Shown: positions 1 through 8,720 of the stretch, piece after piece | Numbering within the stretch: the stretch's first letter is position 1 | How the letters are laid out: each line of letters starts with the position of its first letter | Assembly (NCBI RefSeq): GCF_003316635.1 | Contig: NZ_QNQP01000017.1 | Coordinates: forward strand, 1 to 64,000 | Direction: 5' to 3' | Length of the DNA: 64,000 nucleotides | Source of the DNA: Roseovarius dicentrarchi | Lineage (GTDB): Bacteria; Pseudomonadota; Alphaproteobacteria; Rhodobacterales; Rhodobacteraceae | The notes under the pieces: model-generated | Database searches by the model: none | What the model was told of the DNA's origin: nothing | Seen by the model: the letters and a program-made list of their open reading frames with translations, nothing else | Made by a program: the position numbers and the translations under genes

Positions 1-1189
1 CCGCCAGCCCCGCCAGCGCGCCCAGCACCAGCAGCGCGGCGGCGCCCAGCATCGCCTGCCCGGCGCCGTGGCTTTCGGCCAGCGCGCCCCAGCCCCAGGC
101 GCCCGCCGCCATGCCGCCGAAGACGCCGGTTTGATACAGCGCCAGCGCGCGCCCCACCACCCAGCGCGGGGTGGACAGCTGAACCGTCACGTTGAACAGC
201 GACAGCGCCATCACCCACGCGCCCCCGGCCAGCAGCAGCGCGGCGCCGTGGATGATGTAGCTGCCGCTCAGCCCCAGCGCGCCACTGCTGAGCGCGAAGG
301 CCAGAAACGCGCCGCGCGTGATCCGCTCGTTCAAAAACCGCGCCCGCAGCGGCCCGTTCAGCAGCGCGCCCATCACCGCGCCCGCGCCAAAGCAGCCCAG
401 CAGCACGCCATAGGCAAACGCGCCGCCCGACAGGCTTTCGCGTACCAGCAGCGGCAGCAGCGCCAGCGTGGCGGTGGCGGCCAGCCCAAAGAGGAAGCCG
501 CGCAGGATGACCTTCATCAGGTTGGGCGACATCGACACATAGCGCAGCCCGGCGGCAAAGGCGCGGCCCATCCCCTCGCGCGGCAGGCGCTTGGCCGGCA
601 GGCCGGGCCGCCAGAACCACAGCGCGCCGATGATCGCCACATAACTCAGGGCGTTGATGGTAAAGGCGGCGGCAACCCCCGCAATCGCCACAATCGCGCC
701 GCCCGCCGCAGGCCCGATGCTGCGCATCAGGTTGAAGCCCATGCTGTTCAGCGACACCGCCGCCGACAGATCGTCGCGCGGCACGATATCGCCCATCGAC
801 GCCTGCCATGACGGGTTGTGCAGCGCCGTGCCGCAGCCGATCAAAAAGGTGAAGCCCAGCAAGACCCAAGGCGTCAGCAGCCCCTCATAGGCCATGACCG
901 CCAGCGCCACCGATATCGCCAGCATGAAGGTCTGCGCGATCAGCATCACCTTGCGGCGGTCGAAATTATCGGCAAACACGCCCGCCAACAGCGAAAATAT
1001 CATCACCGGCAGCGTCACCGACGACTGCACCAGCGCGACCATGCTTTGCGAACTGGTCAGCGATGTCATCAGCCACGCCGCGCCCACCGCCTGCACCAGA
1101 CCGCCGAAATTGGACGCCAGCGCCGCGATCCACAGATTGCGGAAGGTCGCATTTCTGAACAGCGTCAGCGTGGACCGGCTTTGCGGCAT
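1..1189 (-). CDS. MFS transporter, 3' end cut by window edge
   Basis: Probable drug or metabolite exporter of the major facilitator superfamily in the inner membrane. The reading frame starts at ATG 1189 (MPQSRSTLTLFRN) and stays open to base 2. It encodes alternating hydrophobic helices with an MFS A-loop-like motif (GVFADNFDRRKVM) after the second helix. A GGAG ribosome site lies about 8 bases before the ATG. The order of helices and the NLW/GGLVQAVGAAWLM start resemble the enterobactin-exporter-like MFS_3 branch. About 396 codons are present, so little is missing. The substrate cannot be read from sequence. It is separated from the upstream sorAB pair by a hairpin. Confidence 0.85.
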   Translation of the reverse strand, partial: MPQSRSTLTLFRNATFRNLWIAALASNFGGLVQAVGAAWLMTSLTSSQSMVALVQSSVTLPVMIFSLLAGVFADNFDRRKVMLIAQTFMLAISVALAVMAYEGLLTPWVLLGFTFLIGCGTALHNPSWQASMGDIVPRDDLSAAVSLNSMGFNLMRSIGPAAGGAIVAIAGVAAAFTINALSYVAIIGALWFWRPGLPAKRLPREGMGRAFAAGLRYVSMSPNLMKVILRGFLFGLAATATLALLPLLVRESLSGGAFAYGVLLGCFGAGAVMGALLNGPLRARFLNERITRGAFLAFALSSGALGLSGSYIIHGAALLLAGGAWVMALSLFNVTVQLSTPRWVVGRALALYQTGVFGGMAAGAWGWGALAESHGAGQAMLGAAALLVLGALAGLA

Positions 1190-1230
1190 GGATCGCTCCG
1201 TTGGGTATTTGGGCGGCGGATTAAACCCGA

Positions 1231-1256
1231 AATGGCCCCGCCTGTGCGGGGCCATT
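1231..1256 (-). terminator. Hairpin between sorAB and the MFS gene
   Basis: An 11-bp perfect inverted repeat (AATGGCCCCGC, 4-base loop, GCGGGGCCATT) lies just after the sorB stop at 1279. On the minus strand it is followed by ATTTCGGGTTTAAT, a weak T-rich tail, so termination after sorAB is plausible. It also falls between sorB and the MFS start. Confidence 0.6.
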
Positions 1257-1278
1257 GGCGGCAATCGGTGACGCTTTT

Positions 1279-1668
1279 CTAGCGCTCGGACGAGAAATGC
1301 GTTTTCAGATAGGTCAGGATGACCTCCTTGGTTTCCTCGTCCGGCTCGTACATGCCCTGATCCTCGACCATCCAAGTCCATAGATAATCCCAGCGGGCAT
1401 CCGTCAGGCGCTGTTGCCGGATGATCGCGGTCGAATGGCAGGCGATGCACTGGTAATACGTGTCCTCCGCCCCCGGCCCGACCGGCAGGTTGCCCAGCTC
1501 GGGGTCCAGTTCGACCGCGGGCGCGCCTGCGTCCGGGCCGGGCATGGCGGGGGTCAGCGGATTGCCCGCAGGTCGCATCGGGTCATAGGCCTGCGCCAGC
1601 AAAGGCGCCGGGCCAAAGGCAAGGGCGGCGCAGAGCGCGGCGCGCGTGAATAGCAGCGGTGTGTTCAT
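1279..1668 (-). CDS. sorB: Monohaem cytochrome c subunit of sulfite dehydrogenase (SorB-like)
   Basis: Small periplasmic c-type cytochrome of 129 residues that would accept electrons from the molybdenum subunit encoded just upstream. A Sec signal peptide (about residues 1-27, ending LLAQA) is followed by a Pro/Gly-rich linker and one haem motif CIACH at 74-78. The C-terminal part (WDYLWTWMVEDQGMYEP) resembles SorB subunits. It follows sorA by 60 bases on the same strand, so the two are probably co-transcribed. The single haem argues against SoxD, which is a larger dihaem protein. The exact acceptor downstream is not known. Confidence 0.8.
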   Translation of the reverse strand: MNTPLLFTRAALCAALAFGPAPLLAQAYDPMRPAGNPLTPAMPGPDAGAPAVELDPELGNLPVGPGAEDTYYQCIACHSTAIIRQQRLTDARWDYLWTWMVEDQGMYEPDEETKEVILTYLKTHFSSER

Positions 1669-1728
1669 GCAGATGTCTTTCGGCTAAGGGCCGAAGCCGG
1701 GCCATAAAACCCGGCTTCACGATATGGA

Positions 1729-2994
1729 TCAGGTCGCAATCATCGCGATGCGGTGCTGCATGTTGTTGCCATAGCCGCGCGGGTTCCAGCCCGGCACAAC
1801 GGGGGGCTGCGCCACGCCGTTCTTGTCGGTGGCCCGCGCCCATACCTCGTAATATCCGGCCTCGGGCAGGGTCACATCGGCGCGGAAACGCTGCCATGCG
1901 AATTTGTTTTTCGCCGGCTCCAGCTTGGCCGGGGTCCATGTCGCGCCGAAATCGATCGACACGTCGACGGCGTCGATGTCGCCGCTGCCGGCCCAGGCGT
2001 GGCCGCGCACCTCGGTTGCCTCGCCCGAGGGTGTCTGGGTGCCCGATTGCGGATGGGTGATCAGCGATTTGACCGGCATTTCGGTCATCACCACCATATC
2101 CTCCTCCGGCACTTCGGTGCCGGGGGCGACGGGATAGGCGGGCAGGCGATAGGAATAGCCCGTCATCTTGGCGCCGTCATGTTCCTGATCGCGGATCCAG
2201 ATCCGGGTCAGGAATTTCTGCGATGCCGAACCGGGATAGCCGGGAATGATGACGCGCAAGGGGAAGCCATGCACCGCCGGAATCGGCGCACCATTCATTT
2301 CCCATGCGATCATGCTGCCCTCGGCCAGCGCCTTTTCGATGGGCGCGCCGCGCGAAATGGCTTCCTTTTCCGGATCGCCCGACAGGTGGGGGTCATTGCT
2401 GTAATGGGCGGTATAAACGGCGCTGTCCTTGATGCCCGCCGCGTTCAGGACATCGCTCAGCCGCACGCCGGTCCAGTCGGCGCAGCCGACGGCGCCGGTG
2501 GTCCACTGGTTGCCCGATGCGCCGGGGGTGAAAAACGCCCGGCCATTGCCGCCACATTCCAGCACCAGCCGCTGGGTGATCACCTCGAACTTTTCCTTGA
2601 GATCGGCAAGGCTCAGCTCCAGCGGGGTGTCCACCTCGCCGTCGATTGTCAGGGTCCAGCCTTCGGCGTCCATGTCCAGCGCGGTGTCGGGAACCATGCC
2701 GTTGTTGCGCACAAAGAAATGCTCGTAAGGGGTGACGTCGTCATCCAGCAGATGCGCGGGCGTTTCGGCGTTCAGGGGCCGGTCGTTCATCAGGATCAGG
2801 CCCTCCTTGCCTGCCATGATGTCCGATTCGCTCATCCCCTGGGCCAGCGCCTTGAGGTTGTCACCAAAGGGGATGCTCATCCCCGCATAGGCGCCCACCG
2901 CCGTCAGGCCGGTGGTCGTCAGGAAGGCCCGGCGTCCGGGCTCACTGATGGTGTCGGTGGTGTTTACGTCGTTTTCTGAAGCCTTGTCAGCCAT
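1729..2994 (-). CDS. sorA: Molybdopterin sulfite dehydrogenase catalytic subunit (SorA/SoxC family)
   Basis: Oxidises sulfite to sulfate in the periplasm with molybdopterin as cofactor. The 421-residue protein has a Tat-type N-terminus (RRAFLTTTG at 21-29, then a hydrophobic stretch). It then has the sulfite-oxidase molybdopterin fold with the molybdenum-ligand Cys147 in LECGGNGR, and a C-terminal dimerisation domain (from about 300; DVSIDFGATWTPA, ending VPGWNPRGYGNN). Length and the neighbouring one-haem cytochrome favour SorA over SoxC, because no other sox genes are visible. Tat export fits a cofactor loaded in the cytoplasm. Confidence 0.85.
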   Translation of the reverse strand: MADKASENDVNTTDTISEPGRRAFLTTTGLTAVGAYAGMSIPFGDNLKALAQGMSESDIMAGKEGLILMNDRPLNAETPAHLLDDDVTPYEHFFVRNNGMVPDTALDMDAEGWTLTIDGEVDTPLELSLADLKEKFEVITQRLVLECGGNGRAFFTPGASGNQWTTGAVGCADWTGVRLSDVLNAAGIKDSAVYTAHYSNDPHLSGDPEKEAISRGAPIEKALAEGSMIAWEMNGAPIPAVHGFPLRVIIPGYPGSASQKFLTRIWIRDQEHDGAKMTGYSYRLPAYPVAPGTEVPEEDMVVMTEMPVKSLITHPQSGTQTPSGEATEVRGHAWAGSGDIDAVDVSIDFGATWTPAKLEPAKNKFAWQRFRADVTLPEAGYYEVWARATDKNGVAQPPVVPGWNPRGYGNNMQHRIAMIAT

Positions 2995-3098
2995 GTCTAA
3001 ATTCCTCCCGTTAGACTATTCAGCGTAGCGGAAAGGATTTCGTTTTCAAGTGGCGCGGCATCCGGGCCATGTCCGGCCCGGACCCCGCGCCGCTGAAA

Positions 3099-3674
3099 TC
3101 AGCCCGCGATCACCGCCCAGGCGCCAAAGGCGGCGGTTGCCCAGCCCAGCCCCTGAACCAGCTTCGATCCCGTCAGGGCGCGCCCGGCCGCCACGGCGAT
3201 GGCCACCCCGGCGCCGTGCAGCAGCGCGGTGGATACGGCAAACCCGGCGCCGAATGTCAGCGCCGCCGCGGTGCCCAGTTCGCCGCCATGCGCGTGACCG
3301 TGAAACAGGGCAAACACGCCGACAATGCCCGCCGCCGCGCCGACCGGCAGGCGCAGCGACAGCGCCACCGCCAGACCCAGCGCCAGAACCGACAGCAGGA
3401 CCACAGGCTCGACCATGGGCAGGGAAACGCCCAGCACGGCCAGCGCGAAACCGGCCACCATCACGCCGACAAACGACGCAGGCAGCGCCCAGATGGCCCG
3501 CCCGCCCAAGAGCGCCGCCCACAGCCCGACAGCAACCATGGCAAGGATATGGTCCAGCCCGAACACAGGATGCGACAGACCGGCGGCAAACGATCCGTGC
3601 TGCGCCGGATCAAGATGGGCCAGTGCCGGTGTGGCACCGAGCGAAAGGGTAGCAGCTGCGACAATCCGTTTCAT
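3099..3674 (-). CDS. ureJ: HupE/UreJ family nickel permease
   Basis: Small integral membrane protein of 191 residues, probably importing nickel for urease. It begins with a signal-like segment (MKRIVAAATLSLGATPALAH) and carries the family motif HPVFGLDHILAM (about 36-47) at the first helix. Further helices follow, with histidine-rich HGHAHG and a late LLHGAGVA segment. ATG 3674 is preceded by AGGAG. It is the last gene of the urease operon, 115 bases after ureG, which is the usual place for ureJ. No metal-responsive site was recognised in the gap. Confidence 0.85.
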   Translation of the reverse strand: MKRIVAAATLSLGATPALAHLDPAQHGSFAAGLSHPVFGLDHILAMVAVGLWAALLGGRAIWALPASFVGVMVAGFALAVLGVSLPMVEPVVLLSVLALGLAVALSLRLPVGAAAGIVGVFALFHGHAHGGELGTAAALTFGAGFAVSTALLHGAGVAIAVAAGRALTGSKLVQGLGWATAAFGAWAVIAG

Positions 3675-3789
3675 TTTTCGGCTCCTGTCAGAGGTTGGTT
3701 TCAGGGTATCCTGAGGCAGTATTCGGTTTTTATCACTCGATATCAATGGCGCAGTTGCGCCGCTTGCGCGCGCCGGGGTACGCATACGA

Positions 3790-4512
3790 TCAGTCATGCG
3801 AATGGCTGTGGCTGTGATCGTGGTCATCATGCGCATGGTGGTGCGGCGCCATCGGGCCGGGGTCCTTGGGCGTGTGGCCGCCGGCGGCGTAGGTGTGGTG
3901 CATGCCGCGCACCCAGTCGCACAGTTTTTCCACCGTCTCGGGACGCTTGCGCGACAGGGGCAGAACGGGGCCGCCGTCGCGCGCCTTTTCGGCGTCTGCG
4001 ACCATCCGGTCGACATCGACATCCACATGTTCGCCCAGATCAATCTTGTTGATGACCAGCAGATCGGCGCCGCTGATGCCCGGCCCGCCCTTGCGGGCCA
4101 CGTCGCCGCCGCCGGCCACGTCCAGCACGAACAGCTGCGCATCGACCAGCGCGGGCGAGAATGTGGCGGTCAGGTTGTCGCCGCCGCTTTCGACCAGCAC
4201 GATGTCCAGCGGGGCAAAGTCGCGCTCCATATCCTCGACCGCGATCAGGTTCATGGTCACGTCGTCGCGGATCGCCGTATGCGGGCAGGACCCGGTTTCA
4301 ACCGCGCGAATCCGCTCTTCGGGCAGGACGCCGACGGATTTCAGAAACCGGGCGTCTTCGTCGGTGTAGATGTCATTGGTGATGACACCGATCTGAAATT
4401 CATCGCGCATCCGGCGGCAGATCGCGGCAATGACCGAGCTTTTGCCAGTGCCGACAGGCCCGGCAACGCCCAAGCGCAGCGCGCGGGAATTAACATTCTT
4501 TTCATCGCTCAT
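3790..4512 (-). CDS. ureG: Urease accessory GTPase UreG with C-terminal His tail
   Basis: GTPase that drives nickel delivery into apo-urease with UreD and UreF. It shows the P-loop GPVGTGKS (18-25), the UreG nickel-binding CPH motif (76-78), the ESGGDNL segment and the NKIDL guanine-recognition motif. At 240 residues it is longer than a minimal UreG because of a 17-residue C-terminal tail (224-240) with nine His alternating with Asp/Ser. Such metal-storing tails are usually known from UreE, which is absent here, so this tail may replace that function (inference). The start overlaps the ureD stop as ATGA. Confidence 0.95.
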   Translation of the reverse strand: MSDEKNVNSRALRLGVAGPVGTGKSSVIAAICRRMRDEFQIGVITNDIYTDEDARFLKSVGVLPEERIRAVETGSCPHTAIRDDVTMNLIAVEDMERDFAPLDIVLVESGGDNLTATFSPALVDAQLFVLDVAGGGDVARKGGPGISGADLLVINKIDLGEHVDVDVDRMVADAEKARDGGPVLPLSRKRPETVEKLCDWVRGMHHTYAAGGHTPKDPGPMAPHHHAHDDHDHSHSHSHD

Positions 4513-5363
4513 GTCGTAGTCTCCTTCGGGTCAGTCGCCCATGGCGGGCCGAGTGTGCGTAGCCCCTGCAACAGCAGGCGGCGCAAATGCAGGCTGTCGG
4601 GCGCCACCGCGCCAATCGCGGCGCCCGGTCCGGGCAGCGGCGTCAGCGCGGCGCATCTGTCATAGGGCAGCGCGGGGGGCGGCGCGTCCTGCCACGCAGG
4701 ATCAACCGCGATGATCGACCCCACCGCGCGGTTTGTGTCCAGCACCGCCGCGCCGTTCCAGCCGGGCGCCGACGGGCCAAAGCCCAGCCGTTGGTCATAT
4801 AGCGGCCTGCCGCCCTGCGTGATGCGCAGGCGGCTGGTGAAATCGCCCGGCACCTCGCCATGGCGGCCCAGCAGCATTTCCTCGCGCAGGACCAGACGCG
4901 CGCCGGGCGCCAGCGCGACGCGCACATCATGGCTGTGATGACAGCGATGCGCGGCGATGATCGGCTCGGCCCACCAGACAAAGGTTGCGCCCGCATCGAC
5001 GGTCACATTCACCGTCATCTGTGACTGCCCGCCGCCGATACCCGGCAAAACCAGCATGGCCGACACTTCGGTCAGCACAAGGGTACTGCCCGCGCCGACA
5101 TGCACATCCAGACTGTAGTGATCGCCGCCGATCGGCCCCGCCGTGCCCGCCGCCAGCGCCACCCGCGCCACATCGCGGCGGCCCTTGACCAGCGGCTCCG
5201 GCTCCTTGGGGTTGCACTGGCGCAGCACCAGCGGCCCGTCCGAGCGCAAGGTACTGACAACAGACCGCCGCCCGTCGCCCGACAGCTCGCTGGCGAGCGT
5301 GGCGCGCGCAAACATCGCGCCCGTGACCTTGGGTGATGCCTTAAGACGCAAAGAGCCGGACAT
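4509..5363 (-). CDS. ureD: Urease accessory protein UreD
   Basis: Scaffold protein that binds apo-urease and, with UreF and UreG, opens the route for nickel. The frame encodes typical UreD features: an N-terminal R-x-x-x-L-x-x-x-GP-L-x-x-Q segment ([10 protein letters not shown]), the [16 protein letters not shown] block, and [14 protein letters not shown] 5363 ([11 protein letters not shown]) was chosen. A longer in-frame start at 5438 would overlap ureF by 98 bases and adds a Pro-rich stretch unlike the family. With the chosen start the protein has 284 residues and overlaps the ureF end by 23 bases. The gene order ureF-ureD-ureG is less common than ureD-first operons. Confidence 0.9.
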   Translation of the reverse strand: MSGSLRLKASPKVTGAMFARATLASELSGDGRRSVVSTLRSDGPLVLRQCNPKEPEPLVKGRRDVARVALAAGTAGPIGGDHYSLDVHVGAGSTLVLTEVSAMLVLPGIGGGQSQMTVNVTVDAGATFVWWAEPIIAAHRCHHSHDVRVALAPGARLVLREEMLLGRHGEVPGDFTSRLRITQGGRPLYDQRLGFGPSAPGWNGAAVLDTNRAVGSIIAVDPAWQDAPPPALPYDRCAALTPLPGPGAAIGAVAPDSLHLRRLLLQGLRTLGPPWATDPKETTT

Positions 5364-6027
5364 CGGACCTCCGGTGATGTTCGGCCGCGATATCGGCCAG
5401 CGGGGCGCCGTGGCAGGGCAGATCGCAGGGCGCGCCATCGGCTGCCGCTGCTGCCACGCCTGCCAGCCGGTCCAGCTGCGCGGTCATACGGGCCAGAATG
5501 GCGTGGACGTGAAACGGATCGACGCGCATCACCTTGGCCGCCGCCGCCGCCGCGCCCGAATTGTTCTCGTGCAGGATCGCCAGCGCCGCGCCATGCGCAT
5601 CAAGGCCGAGGGCCGCCGCCGCAACGCCCATCACCACGGGCTGATGCGGCGCGCGGCCCAACTCAGCATAATGCTCATGCGGATAAATCCCGGTCATGGC
5701 GCGGCGCAACTGCCGGCCCAGATCGCGCGACACCTTGCGCAGCTCGGGCGAGGGGATGCGCGCGTCCAGCTCGGCCTCCAGTTCGGGGATCTGGGAGAGA
5801 TCCCCGCGCGCGGCCCGCACGCAGGCCGCCGCCGCAAACCCGGCGGCAACCAGCCCGGCCGTTTCGGCGCGGCCCACCAGAAACGCCTCAAGCCCCGCCA
5901 TGTCCGACACGCGCCCCGCCGTCACCGCAGGTTCCAGCCCGCCGGAAGGGGCGTAGCCCCCGGCAGGCAGGCGCCCGTCCGCCAGCAGCAAAAGCGCCGC
6001 CTGTTGTCCCGCCCCGATGCTGGCCAT
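5341..6027 (-). CDS. ureF: Urease accessory protein UreF
   Basis: All-helical activator that sits between UreD and UreG in the maturation complex. The 228-residue sequence begins with the conserved LLLLADGRLPAGGYAPSGGLE block and contains the later QPVVMGVAAAALG and HENNSGAAAAAAKVMRVDP segments typical of the family (LP.G.Y.HS.G variant). The start codon immediately follows the ureC stop with no spacer, and its 3' end overlaps ureD by 23 bases, indicating translational coupling. Confidence 0.92.
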   Translation of the reverse strand: MASIGAGQQAALLLLADGRLPAGGYAPSGGLEPAVTAGRVSDMAGLEAFLVGRAETAGLVAAGFAAAACVRAARGDLSQIPELEAELDARIPSPELRKVSRDLGRQLRRAMTGIYPHEHYAELGRAPHQPVVMGVAAAALGLDAHGAALAILHENNSGAAAAAAKVMRVDPFHVHAILARMTAQLDRLAGVAAAAADGAPCDLPCHGAPLADIAAEHHRRSDVRLFAS

Positions 6028-7737
6028 TCAGAACAGGAAGTATCGCTGCGCCATCGGCACTTCGGTTGCAGGCTCGTGATCGGCAATCTCGCCGTCGATC
6101 TTGACCGAATAGGTGTCCGGGTCCACCTCGATATGCGGCAGGGCGGTGTTTTCCGGCATATCCTCCTTGCCGCGTCCGCGCGTGTTTTCGATGGCGACGA
6201 ATTTGCGGCCGGTGTTGATCCGGTCGGCGATGCCGTCGTCGATTGCGGCCTGCGACACGAACGCCAGCGATGTCGCACCCGACGCGGGGCTGTTCACGTT
6301 GAACCCGGTCCGCTCCATCACCGGCTGGGGCGTGGGGATCGACGCGTTGGGATCGCCCAGTGCCGCCGTGGCCACCATGCCGCCGGTGAAGACCGTATGC
6401 GGGCGCACGCCGAACAGGGCCGGCTGCCACATCACGATATCGGCCTTCTTGCCCACTTCGATCGAGCCGATCTCGCGCTCCATCCCATGCGCGACCGCCG
6501 GGCAGATGGTGTATTTCGCCACGTAGCGCCGCGCGCGATGGTTGTCGGCGCGGTCATCGCCGGGGGCCGAGCCGCGCAGTTTCTTCATCTGGTGCGCGGT
6601 CTGCCATGTGCGCATCACCGTCTCGCCAATTCGGCCCATGGCCTGCGCATCCGAGGACATGATCGAAATCGCGCCCATATCCTGAAGGATATCCTCGGCG
6701 GCGATGGTGCCCGCGCGCACCCGGCTTTCGGCAAAGGCCAGATCGTTCGGCACCTGCGGGTTCAGGTGGTGGGCGACCATGACCATGTCCAGATGCTCGG
6801 CCACGGTATTGGTGGTAAAGGGGCGCGTGGGGTTGGTCGAGGCGGGCAGCACGTTGCGCTGGCCTGCGATGCTGATGATGTCGGGCGCATGACCGCCGCC
6901 CGCGCCCTCGGTATGGAACGCGTGGAAGGTGCGGCCCGCGACCGCCTTCAGCAGATCCTCGACAAAGCCGGCCTCGTTCAGCGTGTCGGAGTGGATCGCC
7001 ACCTGAACGCCCGACTGTTCGGCGACGGACAGGCAGGCGTCGATCACCGCAGGGGTTGCGCCCCAATCCTCGTGCACCTTGAAGCCGCCGACGCCGCCGC
7101 GCAGCTGTTCCCACATCGCCTCCTTGGACATGGTGTTGCCGCGGCCCAGAAACAGCACGTTGACCGGCCAGGGGTCGAACCCCTCCAGCATCCGCTCCAT
7201 CCACCAGGCGCCGGGGGTGGCGAGCGTGGCCTTCGACCCCTCGGTCGGGCCGGTGCCGCCGCCCGTGACGGTGGTCACGCCGGAGGCCAGCGCGATCTGC
7301 AACATCTGCGGGCCGACGAAATGCACGTGGGTATCAATCGCCCCCGCCGTGGCGATCAGGCCGTTGCCGGCCATGATCTCGGTCGAGGGGCCGATGACCA
7401 GCGCCGGATCGACGCCATCCATCGTATCGGGGTTGCCCGATTTGCCGATGCCCACGATGCGCCCGTCACGCACGCCGATATCGGCCTTGATGATGCCCCA
7501 GTGGTCCAGAATCACCGCGCCGGTGATGACCAGATCGGGGGTGCCTTGGGCGCGGGTGTGCGAGGACTGGCCCATCGACTCGCGGATGGATTTGCCCCCG
7601 CCAAAGACGGATTCGTCCCCCCCGCCCGAGCGGTCCTCTTCGACCTCGATGGTCAGGCAGGTATCGGCCAGGCGGATACGGTCGCCCTTGGTCGGACCGT
7701 AGGAGGCCACGTATTCACGGCGATCAATCTTTTGCAT
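6028..7737 (-). CDS. ureC: Urease alpha subunit UreC, flap Cys replaced by Ala
   Basis: Catalytic subunit hydrolysing urea at a dinickel centre. The start at ATG 7737 ([20 protein letters not shown]) gives 569 residues, the normal length; an upstream ATG would add 12 residues. All metal ligands are readable: His137/His139 (THVHF), the carbamylated Lys220 (GFKVHEDW), His249, His275 and Asp363. The catalytic His of the flap is His323, but the usual flap Cys (Cys319 of the Klebsiella enzyme) is Ala322 in MVAHHLN. In the Klebsiella enzyme that Cys is known not to be strictly essential. The gene overlaps ureB by 14 bases. The C-terminus ends MAQRYFLF as in standard ureases. Confidence 0.97.
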   Translation of the reverse strand: MQKIDRREYVASYGPTKGDRIRLADTCLTIEVEEDRSGGGDESVFGGGKSIRESMGQSSHTRAQGTPDLVITGAVILDHWGIIKADIGVRDGRIVGIGKSGNPDTMDGVDPALVIGPSTEIMAGNGLIATAGAIDTHVHFVGPQMLQIALASGVTTVTGGGTGPTEGSKATLATPGAWWMERMLEGFDPWPVNVLFLGRGNTMSKEAMWEQLRGGVGGFKVHEDWGATPAVIDACLSVAEQSGVQVAIHSDTLNEAGFVEDLLKAVAGRTFHAFHTEGAGGGHAPDIISIAGQRNVLPASTNPTRPFTTNTVAEHLDMVMVAHHLNPQVPNDLAFAESRVRAGTIAAEDILQDMGAISIMSSDAQAMGRIGETVMRTWQTAHQMKKLRGSAPGDDRADNHRARRYVAKYTICPAVAHGMEREIGSIEVGKKADIVMWQPALFGVRPHTVFTGGMVATAALGDPNASIPTPQPVMERTGFNVNSPASGATSLAFVSQAAIDDGIADRINTGRKFVAIENTRGRGKEDMPENTALPHIEVDPDTYSVKIDGEIADHEPATEVPMAQRYFLF

Positions 7738-8044
7738 TATCAAGCCCCCCACCACACAGGCCGCGCAGGCCAAGCACGATGCGCTTGCCCTGGATCGGCA
7801 CTAAATTCACTTCGGCCACCGCCCCCGGTTCAAACCGTTCGGCCCCGCCCGACAGCACGGCCAGCCGTTTGCCCCATGCCGCATCGCGGTCAAATTCAAG
7901 CGCCGCGTTCACCTCGGCAAAGTGAAAATGCGAGCCGATCTGGATGGGGCGGTCGGATGTATTGGCGACCCGGATGGTCGTCACGTCCAGCCCCTCGTTG
8001 ATGACGATATCGCCCTCGCCATACAGGATTTCGCCGGGAACCAG
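7724..8044 (-). CDS. ureB: Urease beta subunit UreB, start uncertain
   Basis: Structural urease subunit. The conserved core begins (L)[17 protein letters not shown] and continues through [17 protein letters not shown]. No ATG, GTG or TTG lies in frame between the upstream stop at about 8281 and a GTG at 7984, and that GTG would remove the conserved PGE start. A CTG at 8044 would give the family N-terminus M-V-P-G-E and 106 residues, so it is used here. The frame remains open and coding-like further upstream (PGRDYDQTSSDAPEQ, PRRQSEDALDEQRD). It would join the small ORF at 8202-8282 by a +1 shift at its TGA. The 3' end overlaps ureC. Confidence 0.75.
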   Translation of the reverse strand: MVPGEILYGEGDIVINEGLDVTTIRVANTSDRPIQIGSHFHFAEVNAALEFDRDAAWGKRLAVLSGGAERFEPGAVAEVNLVPIQGKRIVLGLRGLCGGGLDNAKD

Positions 8045-8201
8045 CGGATCGCGCTGCTCGTCCAGCGCATCCTCGGACTGGCGGCGCGGCGCCTGCCGTG
8101 TGCCGCCGCCGGGGCGGCGCGGCGTGCTGGGCGAACTGGCGCCGGATGATTTGGTCTGCTCGGGCGCGTCCGAGCTGGTCTGGTCATAGTCGCGGCCCGG
8201 A

Positions 8202-8282
8202 TCATTCGTACAGGTGCCGGGCCTTCGCGGCGTCCTTGTTGTCGGATACCAGCTGCGCGAACGGGTTGAGCTTCAGGGTCAT
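8202..8282 (-). CDS. 26-residue ORF between ureA and ureB, possible displaced ureB 5' end
   Basis: A very short ORF ([12 protein letters not shown]...ARHLYE) starts in an ATGA overlap with the ureA stop. Its third codon positions are nearly all G or C, as in the neighbouring genes, so it looks translated. It ends at a TGA (8202-8204). Directly after it, one frame over, an open stretch with the same codon bias continues into UreB. It may be an independent peptide, the start of an N-terminally extended UreB broken by a one-base indel, or a frameshift site. No function is known to me. Confidence 0.5.
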   Translation of the reverse strand: MTLKLNPFAQLVSDNKDAAKARHLYE

Positions 8283-8581
8283 CGGATCGGCTCCATCACT
8301 GTGACAAGTTTGGTGCCGTCGGGAAATGTCGCCTCGACCTGGATTTGCGCGATCATCTCGGGCACGCCTTCCATGACATCCTCGCGGCTCAGCACGTTGC
8401 GGCCCGATTCCATCAGGTCGGTGACGGTATTGCCGTCGCGCGCCCCCTCCAGCAGGTAGGATGTCAGCAGCGCCGTCGCCTCCGGCAGGTTCAGCTTCAG
8501 ACCGCGCGCCTTGCGCTCCAGCGCCAGCTTGCCGGCCGTATAGACCATAAGCCGCTCTTGCTCGTGCATGCTCAGTAACAT
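8279..8581 (-). CDS. ureA: Urease gamma subunit UreA
   Basis: Smallest structural subunit of urease and first gene of the operon. The 100-residue sequence matches the family throughout: [42 protein letters not shown], and the end [23 protein letters not shown] 8581 is preceded by AAGGGGG at good spacing; an internal ATG four codons later is also possible. Its stop overlaps the start of the small downstream ORF (ATGA). The operon promoter should lie in 8582-8720, where no clear regulatory box was recognised. Confidence 0.95.
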   Translation of the reverse strand: MLLSMHEQERLMVYTAGKLALERKARGLKLNLPEATALLTSYLLEGARDGNTVTDLMESGRNVLSREDVMEGVPEMIAQIQVEATFPDGTKLVTVMEPIR

Positions 8582-8720
8582 GGATACCCCCCTTGGGTGC
8601 GTGGAAAGCCAGTCAGGCCGGAAGGGTCGCAGATGAACGGCGCATTGTCACCAGAAAATTTGCGGGGCCCTTGTGGATTATCGAACCAATCCGGCATCAT
8701 AGCGCCACGCGCGCCGGTCC

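Noticed and set aside
68-811. Plus-strand open frame at the left edge
   Set aside because: Antisense to the truncated MFS transporter, which has the proper hydrophobic pattern.
1729-2994. Call of the molybdenum enzyme as SoxC
   Set aside because: The partner is a one-haem cytochrome and no other sox genes are present, so SorA fits better.
3750-3764. GGCGCA-GT-TGCGCC repeat between ureG and ureJ
   Set aside because: Its 2-base loop cannot form a stable hairpin and there is no T-tract; not called as terminator or operator.
5143-8001. Very long open frame on the plus strand over the urease genes
   Set aside because: It is antisense to ureF, ureC and ureB, whose translations match the family across their whole length; high GC content leaves antisense frames open.
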